64,000 bases of DNA from Muscardinus avellanarius (GCA_963383645.1 OY726579.1:1589501-1653500); one strand, 5' to 3'. Positions 42,930 through 55,109 are shown, numbered from the stretch's first letter. A program made the numbers and translations. Notes: generated from the letters alone by a model not told the origin.

Positions 42930-44025
42930 AAAAGTTTCGTGCACTAGAAAGGATGCAATCAAGAATCTGAGAAGAAAGCCTATAGGATAAGAGAAAAAAT
43001 ATTTCTCAGCTACTCCTCTGATAGTAGGCTAGTATCTAAAATATACAAAGAACTTTAAAAAAAACACTAAAATAAACAAAGAAACCCAGTCAAAAACTGG
43101 GTAACTGAGTATATACTTTGAAAGAGGAGAAATACAAAAGGCCAATAAATATTTGAAAAAAAGTGTTATATGTCATTAGTATCCAGGGACATGCAAATAA
43201 AAACTAAACTGAGATTAGATTAACTCTAGTTTAAATGGAAATCGTCAAAAAATATAAATGGTCATAAATACTGCTGAGGTGTGTGGGGGGAGTGATAAGA
43301 ACTGTTATATACTACTGGTGAGACTATAAATTGGTTTAACCACAGTGGGGATGGGTAGAGAGGTTAATCAAAAGTCGAGGAACGGAAGCATCATCCTAGG
43401 TACATCACTCCTCTGTATCTTTCTAAAAGAATTAAAGTCAGAATACTATCGTGAAACGTGCATATCCATATTTATAGCCTCACAATCCACAGCTGCTAAA
43501 CCGTAAAACCAACCTAGGTGCCCACCAACAGGTGCACACGTAAAGAAAACGTGGCCTGCACACAGGATGGTGTTTTGCTGAGCCTTGAAGAACAAAATTG
43601 GGTCGTATCCAAGAAAATGGGCGGAACTGGAGAATGTCATACTAAGTGAGACCAGCCAGTCTCAGAAAGTCGAGTTCTATGTTTTCCCTCATATGTGGAA
43701 TGTAGAGAGAACATAGGGGGAAAAAAAAGGGATTATAGATAAATGATCGAGGAGACCCGTAGAATACTACTGGCAGGGGTTTGGGGGAGAGGGGTGGCAA
43801 GGGGAAAAAGGGGAACTGATGGAGAAAACTTTTCGAACGATGCTCTGCCTATATGCAAACATGTCAAAGTCAATCACTGAGGCCAACATGAGGAGAGGGA
43901 GGGGGACGGGAGGGGGCGGGAATCGGGTGAGTGCTAATTGGGTGATGTGTGCACGTGTGCCTCCGCCATCTTGTACCCCAGTAAGATGTATGACTACAAT
44001 GCACCAATAAAAAAAATTAAAAGAA
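42930..44025 (+). mobile_element. 5'-truncated L1 with ORF2 end and full 3' UTR
   Basis: Order: ORF2 C-terminal DNA (ctcctctgatagtaggctag, tctaaaatatacaaagaact), the block around gtgcccaccaacaggtgcac, gtgagaccagccagtctcag, ttttccctcatatgtggaat, then a G-rich run at 43897-43920 and the end caccaataaaa. The frame is broken by stops. It serves as the local reference for the other L1 tails. Confidence 0.9.
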
Positions 44026-44203
44026 AAACAAGTATCATCACCAATCTCATTAATATATACAAAAAGAGAACGGATATAAGACGGAGGGGTGGAATTCAAA
44101 GGGAAACATCCCAAGTGCTGTGTGGACAGGTGTCTCTCACTTGGAACTTCACGATGGCGTATATTACCTTTATACCTGTACAGGTATAAAAACATATCAA
44201 CTA

Positions 44204-44420
44204 GCCGGGCGTGGTGGTGCACGCTTGTCATCCCCGCGCTTGGGAGGCTGAGACAGGAGGATCGCACGGGTTCGAAGCCAGCCTCAGCTACTGAGTGAGG
44301 CTTTCAGCAACTTAGTGAGACCCTGTTTCCAAAAAAAATATATATATATAAAAAAGGTCTGGGACTATAGCCCGGAGGTAGAAAGCCTCTGGGTTCCATC
44401 CCCAGTACCACCCAAAACTG
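44204..44420 (+). mobile_element. dimeric B1-ID SINE, intermediate CpG-rich class
   Basis: The exact 15-bp target repeat aaaacatatcaacta lies at 44189-44203 and 44421-44435. The element is full length with tagcccggaggtagaaagcc. Confidence 0.97.
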
Positions 44421-44439
44421 AAAACATATCAACTAAAAA

Positions 44440-44680
44440 TACAGGTGACCCAAACACCATCTAACTGTATCGAATGCTCATGAGAATGTGGACCTACTGG
44501 GCCTTTCAGGTGGAACTAAAAATTCCATATTCACTTTGCAAAACCATCCAGGAGCATTTACTAAAATCTGAGACTGTGCTTAAATTATGACTTACATTTT
44601 CACCCCTAAGTCTATCCTGAAAAGAAATGTGTAATACATGCGCCCAAACACATGTGCTAGAATGTTGATTTGCTAAGGTT
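44440..44680 (+). mobile_element. old L1 3' segment
   Basis: tactgggcctttcaggtgg, ttgcaaaaccatccaggagc, acccctaagtctatcctgaa and gtgctagaatgttgat follow the conserved block near the L1 ORF2 end. Confidence 0.6.
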
Positions 44681-45445
44681 TCCCTCATCTCTTCCATCCG
44701 ACCAGAGTCCACAGAATAGTCTAGATCCCTGCCGCTTTAGGTCAAGAACCCCCTAGATGATCTTAAAATAGCAGATACCTTTATTTGCTGGCACTCCTCA
44801 CAATTAGCAATCGCACGTCATTTCTGCAAAGATTGGATTCTCGTCTATGTATCACCCCCAAAATGCTCAGTTATACAAATTCACAGTCCCTGAACCAGCA
44901 AGTGGCCACTCGACCATCATGATACATTGCTTCCTCAAAAACCTTGCTCGTGGTTCAGCCTGCTTTTAGTCCTCCGGCTGTGATGCCAGAGGAATGTCCA
45001 CTGAATTTCAGATCTCTTTGCTGATCATCGCCACAGGGTAGAGTTGGTGTTTGCAGGAGCTTCTCAAGACATCATCTCTGCCTGTCTTCTCTGACCTTAT
45101 TCCTCCCCCTCTGCTGAGTGGAGCATATTGTAAAAGGTCAGCAAGATGGAGCTGGAGCCCGAGTTTAATGTCTCCACTTGCCAAAATATCTCCTGCTCTG
45201 GGGCACACACCTGCTTCTTTTTTTCTCTGCCAGCTCTATGAGGTGAGGTGAAGTAGGATCATTCTTCTTCCCAGGGTGGGAGAGATGAAAGTCTTGGCTT
45301 CTGTGCTTGACTCTGCTCGGCACCAGAGAGCAAACACTTAGTGTTTATCATGGGTACAGCACAGGACCAGTCTGACAGGCAGTGAACCTGCATCGCTTCT
45401 GAATGCAGAAGTCCACCCCGCCCTGATCTGTGTCCAACCAACACA
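44681..45445. other. 765-bp single-copy stretch, nothing recognised
   Basis: No SINE or L1. Short unrecognised frames only. Confidence 0.5.
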
Positions 45446-45495
45446 CCCCAGAATGCTTGGGAGGTTGAGATAAGAGGTTAGAGGCCAGCCTCAGC

Positions 45496-45530
<35 letters not shown>

Positions 45531-45552
45531 TGATGATGATAATAATAATAAT

Positions 45553-45640
45553 GATTTAGGGATGGTTTAAAACACATTAATTCCTTTAAACTTCTTGGTT
45601 TTCTTTCAGGAAAAGAATACCATGTAGTTATGCTTTTTAA
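45553..45640 (+). repeat. 88-bp duplicated segment, copy 1
   Basis: Near identical to 46740-46828 (one substitution and one T-length difference). It sits between (AAT)n at 45494-45552 and (ATT)n at 45641-45693. Confidence 0.93.
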
Positions 45641-45693
45641 TAATAATAATATTATTATTATTGTTATTATTATTATCATTATTATTATTATTG

Positions 45694-45873
45694 GTGGGAC
45701 TGGGGTTCCTGGAAGCCCTTCTACCTCTGGGCTACACTCCCAGACCTATTTTATATTTTTTTATTTGGAAACAGGGTCTCTTAAGCCAGCGTGGCTGGCT
45801 TCGAACCAGCGCGATCCTCCTGTCGCCTCCTCCCAAGCGTGGGGATTACAAGCGTGCGCCACCACGCCCGGCC
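45694..45873 (-). mobile_element. dimeric B1-ID SINE, youngest class
   Basis: Part of the 376-bp insertion. Its 5' end abuts the right-hand agcctcagcaat. Its 3' tail is the (ATT)n run. Confidence 0.93.
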
Positions 45874-45936
45874 TAGCCTCAGCAATTTAATAATAATCCC
45901 CCCGCCCAACTTAGTGAGACCCTGCTTTAAAATAAA

Positions 45937-45977
<41 letters not shown>

Positions 45978-46049
45978 CAAACATAAATAAGGGTTGGGGT
46001 CTAGCTCAGAGGTAGAATGCCCCTGGGTTCTACTGTAATATATTTTTTC

Positions 46050-46248
46050 TTTGTGGTACTGTGGATTGAACCTAAAGACATTCTACCTCTAAAATGCACT
46101 CTCAGCCCTTTTTTTACTTTTTATTTAAAAACAGGAACTCACTAGGTTGCCGAGAGTCTTTCTACTTTGCTGAGGCTGTCCTCCAGCCTGCGATCCTCCT
46201 GTCACAGCCTCCCAAGTACTGGGATTATAGCATGCACCACCACACCCA
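46050..46248 (-). mobile_element. dimeric B1-ID SINE, old class
   Basis: Complete, CpG-poor, ending ccaccacacccagt. Confidence 0.88.
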
Positions 46249-46573
46249 GTATTTATTCTAATTTTGAAATGCATTTTTCTGGTACTAACCTGAGAAACAA
46301 GAAATACTGTCAACAAATAGAATATTTCAATGAACTTGAAAAAGAATTCTCTTTTTAAAATCAAATTTTAGTAGAATGGTAAGGAGTTTATATACCCTGC
46401 ATACTTTCATATCTAGAACTCAGCACAATAAATGCACAGAACAGATGTTAACTCATTTTTTTCTGAATCTGATAACAGACTGAATAAAACTCGGAACGAA
46501 ACCAGGAATGAATTATATATCATCTAACTATATAGTTATCTATCTTGCCATCATCCATCCATCCATCCATCCA
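46249..46573. other. single-copy stretch, nothing recognised
   Basis: A short (CATC)n run lies at 46553-46574. Confidence 0.45.
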
Positions 46574-46739
46574 TTGGTATTGAGAATTGACACATCCTAC
46601 CTCTCAGCTACACCTCCTGAAACAGGGTCTCACTAAGTTAGCTGAGGGTTTCCTATGTTGCTGAGGCTGTCCTCCAACCTGCGATCCTCCTGTCTCAGCC
46701 TCCCAAGTCCTGGGATGACAGATGTTTGCCACTACATTC
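46574..46739 (-). mobile_element. dimeric B1-ID SINE with shortened right monomer
   Basis: ttggtattgagaattgacac, then an early jump to gaaacagggtctcac. The left monomer is complete to gccactacattc. Confidence 0.86.
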
Positions 46740-46830
46740 GATTTAGGGATGGTTTAAAACACATTAATTACTTTAAACTTCTTGGTTTTCTTTCAGGAAA
46801 AGAATACCATGTAGTTATGCTTTTTTAATT
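46740..46830 (+). repeat. 88-bp duplicated segment, copy 2
   Basis: It lies between two minus-strand SINEs. It contains a 3'-splice-site-like ttggttttctttcag followed by g, with no exon evidence. Confidence 0.93.
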
Positions 46831-47041
46831 TTAATTCTTTTTGTGCTACTAGGGATGAACCCAGGGGCATTTTACCTACAAGCTATACCCTCAGACCTAT
46901 TTTTTATTCTTTATTTTGAAACAAGGTCTCACTAAGTTGTAGAGGGCCTCACTAAATATTTGAGGCTGGGCATGAACCTGCATTCTTCCTGTATCAGCCT
47001 CCCAAGTACTAGGATTAGAAGCAGGCACCACCATACCTGGC
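46831..47041 (-). mobile_element. dimeric B1-ID SINE, old class
   Basis: The tail side (taattttaattc) adjoins duplicated copy 2. Both monomers are present. Confidence 0.88.
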
Positions 47042-47042
47042 T

Positions 47043-47172
47043 TATTTTTTTTTTGAAACAGGGTCTTATTAGGTTTTTCAGAGTCTGGTTAAGTTGCTGA
47101 AGCTGTCCTAAAACCTAAAATCCTCTTGTTTCAGTCTCACAAGTACTGGGATTACAGGCATAAACTATGGCA
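47043..47172 (-). mobile_element. old B1-like left monomer
   Basis: gaaacagggtcttattagg through ttacaggcataaactatgg. No ID half is visible. Confidence 0.8.
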
Positions 47173-48084
47173 GGAAATTGCTTTTTCTAAATATCACACA
47201 CACACACACACACACACACAAAAAAAAAAAAAAACATATTCCTCTCTTTCGAACTTGCTTCAGTCACAGAAGCTTTAAAAATTATTTGTCTTTTATAATA
47301 TCTCTGATAGATCTCAACATCCTTCAGGCTCCCCTCTACTCACAGAAAAAGTCTTTGATCAGTCCAGTGGGAAAATAAGACGTGAATCAGTCACCAGTAT
47401 GAGACGTACCCTGATCACTCCGGGGAACCCCAGAAGTTACGGTCAGACATTGGCCGGAGCACAGGGAGGTAGCCAGAATTGTAGGGGTACTGAGAGTTTT
47501 TGTGTCAGCTGAGTGGGGGGCCCTAGGTTCCACCATGAAACACTGCTAATCCTCCTTTCCAGAAGGAAAGAGAAGCAGGGAATCAAACTTTCAATGCAAA
47601 ATCTTTCCATTTCACAATAATGGGAACTGAGTCAAAAATGCTCAACGGTAGCACAGGCAAAATAAACACATTTGCTGAGCAAACCTGGCCTCTGCATATA
47701 TCAGGGCCCGTGAAATAAACAACACCGTTTAATTAGCACCCGGTGCTAAATATATGGTCTTCAAGTACTGGAGATGTGTAAAAGAGAAATCAACGATGTT
47801 GGAAGGGAAAAGCTGCTAGAACAGTTTCGTTGATTCTGGAGAAACGAGTATTGTTTAAATGAGAAGGGGAAAGGGGTGTTTAAGAATAGAAGCTAAAAAG
47901 AGGAGATGAGGTTCCAAGTGACAGGAATGAGTGAGGGATTTTTCTAGTGATAAAAGAAGCTGGACTAGATAGATCGAGTTAGAAAACAAGCCCAAACTAA
48001 ATAGCATAATCTCCTGTTCAAATGAAGAAACAGCCATGTGTTCCAACCCTGAAAAAGAAACTGGGTGCTTTGGATTCGTCAAGA
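47173..48084. other. 900-bp stretch with (CA)n-A(n) near its start
   Basis: 47196-47235 is about 12 CA units plus poly-A. The remainder is single-copy with no recognised gene. Confidence 0.5.
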
Positions 48085-48187
48085 ATATTATGTTGACTTC
48101 TGGGAAGATGGTGACCAAGGAGAGCACGTCTCTGTCCTGCTGACACTCAGTCTCTATCACCATGAAAACAGTGTCTTGACAAGAGAT

Positions 48188-48227
<40 letters not shown>

Positions 48228-49920
48228 ACCATTAAACTGAGCAAAGCACTGAGAATTGAAAGATGGTGGAAACAAAGCTAGAAGGCAGAACAGAGGGCAG
48301 AGAAGAACCCTACCCACCTCCAATGGCTGCAGCCTCAAGGGCCACGGCAGCGCCATCTTGCCTCACCATGCGAGACTGGTAGCTCTGTGGCCTCCGGAGA
48401 CCCAAACAAAAAGCCAGCACCTTGAAGCAAATTAAGTGGCTGCAGTTCATCAGAATTGTGGGAGGTCGGCTCCCCCTACTATGTTCTACAGAGACAATAC
48501 TGCCTGGACCCTGGCTAGATGTGCAGCAATGGTAGCTAAGTTGACCACATCCTTCAGAGATCCAGAGCAGTGCTCAATAAACCGTAAGTGAACCAGCTGT
48601 CCCCTCGGGAGATCACCCAGCATGGCTGCAGGGATTCACTCAGCAAATGATAGAATGGATAGACTCACAGGCCTGAAACTTTGTGGTTCACCCTGGGGAA
48701 GGTGCAGGTGGAGCCTGTTATAGAACACAGCATAGGCAAGGATTAACAGACAGCCCCCAGGGCCAATCAGGCAAAAAGGTCTGCAGCTTGCAAGGTACAG
48801 TGCCCTAGTAGGGCCTCTGGAGATCGCCACAGATCACCTAAGTGTGGTGCCCGGGGAGAAGACACCCTGAACAAGAATCAGAAAAATTCTGAAGGACGTG
48901 AAGTACACAATCACTGAAGTGAATTCATCAATACAAACCATAAACAATAGACTAGAGCGCAAGGAAAACAGAATCTTGCTCTTAGAAGATGATCACTCCA
49001 AGAATGAACATATAGTACTACTTTATAAAAAACAATTCAACTGCATTCATTGGACACTGAGGAAATATGGGCCCATTTTAAAAGGGTTAACCTAAGAATA
49101 CTAGGCATAGAAGAGGGAAGGTGAAACCAAAGGGATCAACATTTTCTTCAAGAAGAAATATAAGAAAAGTTTCCAAACATAGAAAAAGAGGTTGATATGC
49201 AGTTACAGAAAATATATAGAACCCCCTTTAAACAAGATAAGATAAAAGGTCCACCACAACACATAATAGTCAAACTGACTAATGTAGAGGCCAAGAAGAG
49301 AATCTTAAAAGGTGACAAAAAAAAAAGACCAAGTTATATTCAGAGGTAAACCAATTAGAATCACTCTAGGCCTCCCAAACTAAGTCAAGAAAGCCAGGAG
49401 GGACTAGAGCAACATATTACAAACTCTGAAAGAAAGCAACTTACAGGCCCAAATTTCCTACTCAGCAAAATTATTCTTCAAATTTGATGGGGAATAAAAA
49501 TCTTCCAAGACAGAAGCTGAAAGAATTTATGTCTTTCAAACCAGCACTAAAGAAAATAACCAAAGAGATTAACTGCAAAGAAGGAATAAGTAAAAATCTC
49601 CCAAACCAGAAACACAATAATTTCCATCAAACAAACAAAAAACTAAGCAAAGAAGGACAAACACTACCTCGAACAGAGGTTAAAATAAAAAATGTTAGCA
49701 ATTAAAAATAATCTTTCTCAGGCATGGTGGCACATGCTTGTAATTCCAGCATTTGGGAGGCTGAGACTGGAGGATCGCAGTTTGCAGACAGCCTCAGCTA
49801 CTTAGTGAGGCCCTCCGCAACTTAGTAAGACCAGGTTTCAAAATAAATAATAAAAAGTAGGGCAGGGGGGTGTAGCTCAGAGGTAGAATGCCCCTGTGTT
49901 CCATCCCCAGGCCCACAAAA

Positions 49921-49960
<40 letters not shown>

Positions 49961-52900
49961 TTTTAAAATAAATAATTGGCCACAACTCACCAACAAAAAG
50001 ACACAAGGTGGAAAAATGGATTAAAAACCAGAATCCATCTATATGCTGCCCCCAAGAAACACACCTTACAAGTAAAGATAGTAACAAACCCAAAGTGAAG
50101 GGCTAGAGCAAGGTAATCCATGCCAATGGAACTCAAACACAAGTAGAAATAGCAACCATGATATCAGACAAATTAGACTTCAAGCCCAAGCTTATAAAAG
50201 AGACAAAGAAGATCATTTTTTACTGGTTAGAGGTACAATAAAGCAAGAGAAAATAACAATAGTCAACATTTATGTCCCAACCGTAGGTGCAGCCACTTTC
50301 ATAAAACAAACTCTTTGTGACATTAAGTCACACATACATCTCAATACAATAATACTAGGAGACCCAACACTCCTCTCATACCACTAGACCAATCTCTTCT
50401 AAACAAAATGTCAGTAAAGATGCCTCAGATCTAAAGAACACCATAAATATCAAATGGACCTATTAGACACATACACAATATTCCACCCAACTACACCAGA
50501 GTTCACATTTCTCTCATTTGCTCATGGATCCTTCTCCAAAACAGACCACAACAAACTGGGCCATAAAGTGAGCACTAGCAAATTCAAAATATGTGATATA
50601 CTCCCCTGCATCTTTTCAGACCACATGGAATGAAACTAGAAATCAACTATAGGAAGACCTAGAATAACCACATATTTGGAGACTGAACACCATACTGTTG
50701 AATGAGGAATGGGTCATAGAAGAAGTAAGGAGTGAAATTAAGAAATTCTTAGAAACAACAACAAAAAAATAGAGATACAACATATCAAATCTTTGGGATA
50801 CCATGAAGTCAGTATTAAGAGGGAAATTCATAGCACTGAGTGCCCACATAAGAAGAACAGAAAATCATCAAATAACCTAATGACACAGCTCAAAGCCCTT
50901 GAAAACCAGAAACAGTCAACTTCAATGCTAGTAGAAGACAGGAAACTATTAAAATCAAAGCAGAAGTTAATAAAATATAGAAAAAAGAACAATATAGAAA
51001 GTCAACAAACCCAAAAGCTGGTATTTTGAAAAAAATAAACAAGATAGATAAACAAGAAAAAAATAAACAAGATAGAAACCACTAGCCAATCTAACCAACA
51101 GGGAGAATCAATCCAAATTATAAAAATTTAAAAAACCCAAATTATAAAAATAAGAGATGAAAAAGGAGATAATACCACTAACAGTGTGGAAATCCAGAGG
51201 ATTTTCAGAAACTATTTTGAAAAACTATACTCCAACATAATGGAAAATCTAGAAAAAATTAAAAAAAATTAGAGAAATACAACCTTTCTAAACCAATTTA
51301 AGTAGATATAGAAAATTTAAACTGACCAATAGCAACCAAAGAGATTAATGCAGCAATAAAGAGCCTACCATCAAAAAAAAGCCCAGGAGCAAATGAATTT
51401 CTCTAGTGAATTTTATCAAACCTTTATAAAAAAGGTGAATCCCAATATTCCTCAATCTATTATGTAAAACAGAAGGAAATGAGACTCTCCAAAATACATT
51501 CTATGAAGCTAACATCACATTAATACCAAAACCAAATAAAGACAGCTCAAGAAAAGAAAAACAATGGGCCTATATCACTGATGAGCTTAGACATAAAACT
51601 GCTAAACAAAATACTGGTAACACACATTCAAAATCACATCAAGGAAATCATACACAATGACCAAGTAGGGTTTATCCCAGGGATTCAAGGCTGGTTCAAC
51701 ATATGCAAATCAATACATGTAATTCATTCAGAACCAAAGACAAAAATTACAGAATCATTTTAATAGACATTTAAAAAGCGTTTGATAAAATCCAACGCCC
51801 ATTTATGCTAAAAGCACTGCAGAGAATCTGAATAGAGAAAACATACCTCAGTGTCCTAAAGGCAATCTACAATAGGCCCACAGCCAGCATGATATTAAAT
51901 GGAGAAAAACTGCAAGAAATCCCCCTATAAACAGTAACAAGACACGTATGTCTATTATCACCACTTCTTTTCAATATAGTACTTGAGACTCTAGCCAGAG
52001 CAATAAGGAAGGAAAAGGGAATCAAAAGAATACACATAGGAAAAGAAAAACTAGAACTATTCCTATTTACAGATGACATGATACTATACTAAGAAGACCC
52101 AACAAACTCAACCAGAGGCTTATAGAAATGATTGGCAAATTTAGGAAAGTGTCTGGATACAAAATCAGTCTTTAAAAATCAGAAGCTTTCCTGTATGCCA
52201 ACCATAAATCCGCCGAAAAAGAATTCCAAAAACCATTTTCACTTAGAATATTCCACAAAAAAATAAAATACTTTGTAATAAACTTAACCAAGGAGTAAAA
52301 GACCTCTACAAAGAAAATTATAAAACACTAAAAAAAAATCAAGATTTTAGGAGATGGAAAAATCTTCCATGTTCTTGGATAGGCAGAATAAACATCATTA
52401 AAATGGCCATTCTTTCAAAAGTCATCTACAGATTCAATGCAATACCCAATAAATTGCCAAGGTCATTCCTCAGAGCCATAGTAAATCAGTCCTTACATTC
52501 ATTTGGAGCAACAACAAAACAAAAACAAAAATCCAAAATGGCCAAAGTAGTTCTTAGCAGGAAGCATCATAATACCTGACTTTAAACTATACTTTAAAGC
52601 CATAGTAATAAAAACAGCACGGTATTGGCACAAAACAGACACATTGACCAATGGAGCAGAATAGAAGACTCAGAAACAAATCCACACACTTATAGGCAAT
52701 TGGTATTTTACAAAGGAGACAAATTATACACTGGAAAAAAAGATAGTCTTCAACGAATGGTGTTGGCAAAACTGGTTAACCATATGCAGAAAACCAGAAA
52801 TAAGCCACACTTTCTCACCCTGCACAAAAGAATTCAAGATGGATCAAAGACTTGGAAATCAGATCAGAGATCTTGTAGCTTCTCGAAGAGGGGATAAGTC

Positions 52901-52990
52901 CAACATGTCAACACAGGCTCAGGTAAAAACTTCCTCAACAAGATTTCACGGGAGGGAACAGGGTGCAATAAATAAAGCGTTAGGTTTGTC
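48085..52990 (+). pseudogene. long decayed L1: 5' region, ORF1 and most of ORF2, without its 3' end
   Basis: The 5' region begins about gggaagatggtgaccaagga, with a (CAA)n run at 48190-48227. An ORF1-like region (about 48870-49715) is broken by stops. ORF2 endonuclease DNA follows (about 49975-50640; the GDFNTP-like block sits near 50360). The reverse transcriptase region (51250-52350) contains a readable stretch with [20 protein letters not shown] at about 51650-51720. The catalytic box at 52060-52080 reads FLFTDDM, and an in-frame stop follows at 52090. Similarity ends near 52990, before the ORF2 C-terminus and 3' UTR. It is non-functional. Confidence 0.9.
49718..49962 (+). mobile_element. 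dimeric B1-ID SINE inside the L1, with (AAT)n tail
   Basis: The right monomer is the gggcaggggggtgtagctc variant. The tail is about 12 AAT units. L1 sequence continues after it. Confidence 0.93.
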
Positions 52991-53213
52991 TTCGCTATGA
53001 GATTTTAAAAATTAATTTTTAAAGAAAATGGTGGTTTTCCTTTATAGGAGGACATAGAACAGTCTCCTTGTACATTATGCAGATCCACTGAGGAACAGAA
53101 AGTTCAGCTGAGTCGAGTAAGCCAGGCAATAGCCAGTTCTGGGGAGCAGCTAGTGACTTAAAGGTAGTCATTGGCCCAGAGTGGGTAACAAACCTTAAGA
53201 AACTTCGTCTGTG

Positions 53214-53390
53214 CAGCTGGGCAAAATGCCACATGTCTGTCATTCCAGTACTTAGGAGGCTGAGGCAGGCGGACCTCAAGTTCATAGCCAGCTTATCAAG
53301 GCCCTCTGCAACACAAAGAGACTGTGTTTCAAAATAAAAGGTGATGAGACTATAACGCGAATATAGAATGCCCCTGGCTCAATCTTCAGG
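53214..53390 (+). mobile_element. old dimeric SINE with purine-rich tail
   Basis: A diverged left monomer and a right monomer ending ctcaatcttcagg, followed by a GGGA/GGAA purine tract at 53391-53580. Confidence 0.82.
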
Positions 53391-53580
53391 GAAGGGAGGG
53401 AGGGAAGGAGGGAGAAGAGAAGAAGGAAGGAAAGGAGGAAGGAAGGAAGGAGAGGAGAAAAGTAAAAGGAGAAGGAGGAGGGTAGAGGAGAGGAAGAAAG
53501 GGAGGAAGAGAGAAAGAATGAGGGAGGGAGGGGAGGAAGAGGAGGAAGGGAAGGGAAAGCAGTAAGAAAGAAGGGAAGAA
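53391..53580. repeat. 190-bp purine tract (GGAA/GGGA/GAA)
   Basis: Almost only A and G on the plus strand, continuous with the SINE tail. The Arg/Glu/Lys-rich frame is a by-product. Confidence 0.95.
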
Positions 53581-54447
53581 ATGAACTGAGTCTACATGAA
53601 TAGAAGGGAAATGAACTATCCAATTCTAGAAAGAGAGAAGATCCAAGACCAGGTCAGTAGATTGAAGAGGAGTATCCCCAGCCTAGCTGAAGGGAGCCAG
53701 TGCAGGTCTCTGGCAGAAGAATTTCACCAGGTCTGTGTTCGTGAGAGGCAGAGAAGGTGCTGGGGGAGAGGAGCCCATCCATCCTTTAGGACAATTAACG
53801 TCCACACTGAACACTGGGGAGAGGAAGAGGAGATATTTCCAGGGAGGAAACTATGTTCTTTAGGAAAAGAAAAATAGGAAAAGGAGATTTTGCTTTGCAG
53901 AGAGAGGTGGTGGAATAATGTGTGCTGATTAAAAATAATACTGTTTGATGGCTTGGCTTGTTTTTTTATGTCTTCACTGTCAGTTGAAGCAGTATTCATG
54001 TTTGACTTGCTCCGTCAATCAGGGAGACGGGCTGAGTGTTCCTCAGGATGGATAACATGGAACTTTTTCCACCTGCCAATTCTGGTGATCTTAGACAGTT
54101 GGCAGATTCTATTGTGCACATGCAAACTGCCTAAGTATGAGGCACAAGGGAACATTTGTATGACCAGAAGATGTTCAATGTATGGCCTTCCCATTACACT
54201 TCAAAAAACCCAGGAGAGAAAAGACCTGAGTAGACAATGTGATGTAAAAAATATATATCAAGCCCATGAGTGGCACAGATGGAGAATATTCCATTTAAAG
54301 TCCTGGGCAGCCATTCCTAAATTTGAAGACAAAAGGTAAATAAATATTAGTTTATAGAGCCAATAGCTTCATCTATGATAATGAAATGTGGCACAGAAGG
54401 AATTCATTGTTGGGCTAGAAATGTTTCTGATTGTCTCAGTAAAATTC
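53581..54447. other. 870-bp single-copy stretch, no gene called
   Basis: A 128-codon plus frame (53953-54339) has no recognisable domain, signal or splice context. Confidence 0.45.
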
Positions 54448-54730
54448 TTACTGATATAATCCAACACAACTGACCACGCAATTTAGAGAAACAAAAATGT
54501 ATTTGCTCACAGTTTTTAGGAGATCTCAGAGTTTAGTCTATGCTCAGCCTGGTCTGTATTATCCCTAGGGGCACCCTCTAGGGACATACCTTCTCCAGCT
54601 ACACCCCATCAGACTAGGTGACGACCCAGTAAACCCATTACAATGGATTAATCCACTGATTATAGCCCTCACGACCTAACTATATCAACCCTGGGCTCTT
54701 CAGGGACCTTCTATATCTGATCATAACACT
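54448..54730 (+). mobile_element. dispersed repeat, family not named (copy 3)
   Basis: Head ctgaccacgcaatttagaga, middle tttgctcacagtttttagga, tail gggaccttctatatctgatc. This is the most compact copy. Confidence 0.62.
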
Positions 54731-54889
54731 GACTAACCTCAACCCTCATCACAAGGCTACAGTCTGAAGTTACAAGTTACCCCATAAAAGTTGAACTATC
54801 CTAGTCTAAACCTCTCTTCAACACACCTCTCACAATGCCTCACTGATAAAACAGGAAAAACGAGGATATTAGTTTGTTTTTATTTTTAC

Positions 54890-55098
54890 GTACTGGTACT
54901 AGGGATTTAACCCAGGGCTAGTCAACCTCCAATATCTACCCCCAGTCCCATTTTTCTTTTTCTTTTTCTTTTTCTTTTGAAACAGGTCTTGCTCAATTGC
55001 TGAGTTACTAAGTTGCTAAGGTTGACCTCGAACCTGTGATTGTCCTGTCTCAGCCTCTCGAGTACGGGGATTACAGGTATGTGCCACTGTGCTCCCTA
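54890..55098 (-). mobile_element. dimeric B1-ID SINE with (TTTTTC)n linker
   Basis: The linker is four ctttttct-type units. The left monomer has a small internal deletion (ttgctcaattgctgag). Confidence 0.88.
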
Positions 55099-55109
55099 TT
55101 CATTTGTTT

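Larger units (their letters stand above)
45446..46030 (+). mobile_element. old dimeric SINE split by a 376-bp insertion
   Basis: The left monomer (gaatgcttgggaggttgag ... ccagcctcagcaat) resumes at 45875 and runs through a linker expanded to (GT)n at 45939-45972. The right monomer ends at about 46030. The direct repeat agcctcagcaat flanks the insertion (45487-45498, 45875-45886). Confidence 0.88.

Noticed and set aside
46740..46830. 3' splice-site-like ttggttttctttcag in the duplicated segment
   Set aside because: No open exon, donor site or neighbouring exon follows, and such pyrimidine-ag words are common.
53953..54339. 128-codon open frame in single-copy DNA
   Set aside because: No domain, signal peptide or family resemblance. 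A frame of this length is unsurprising in 64 kb read in six frames.
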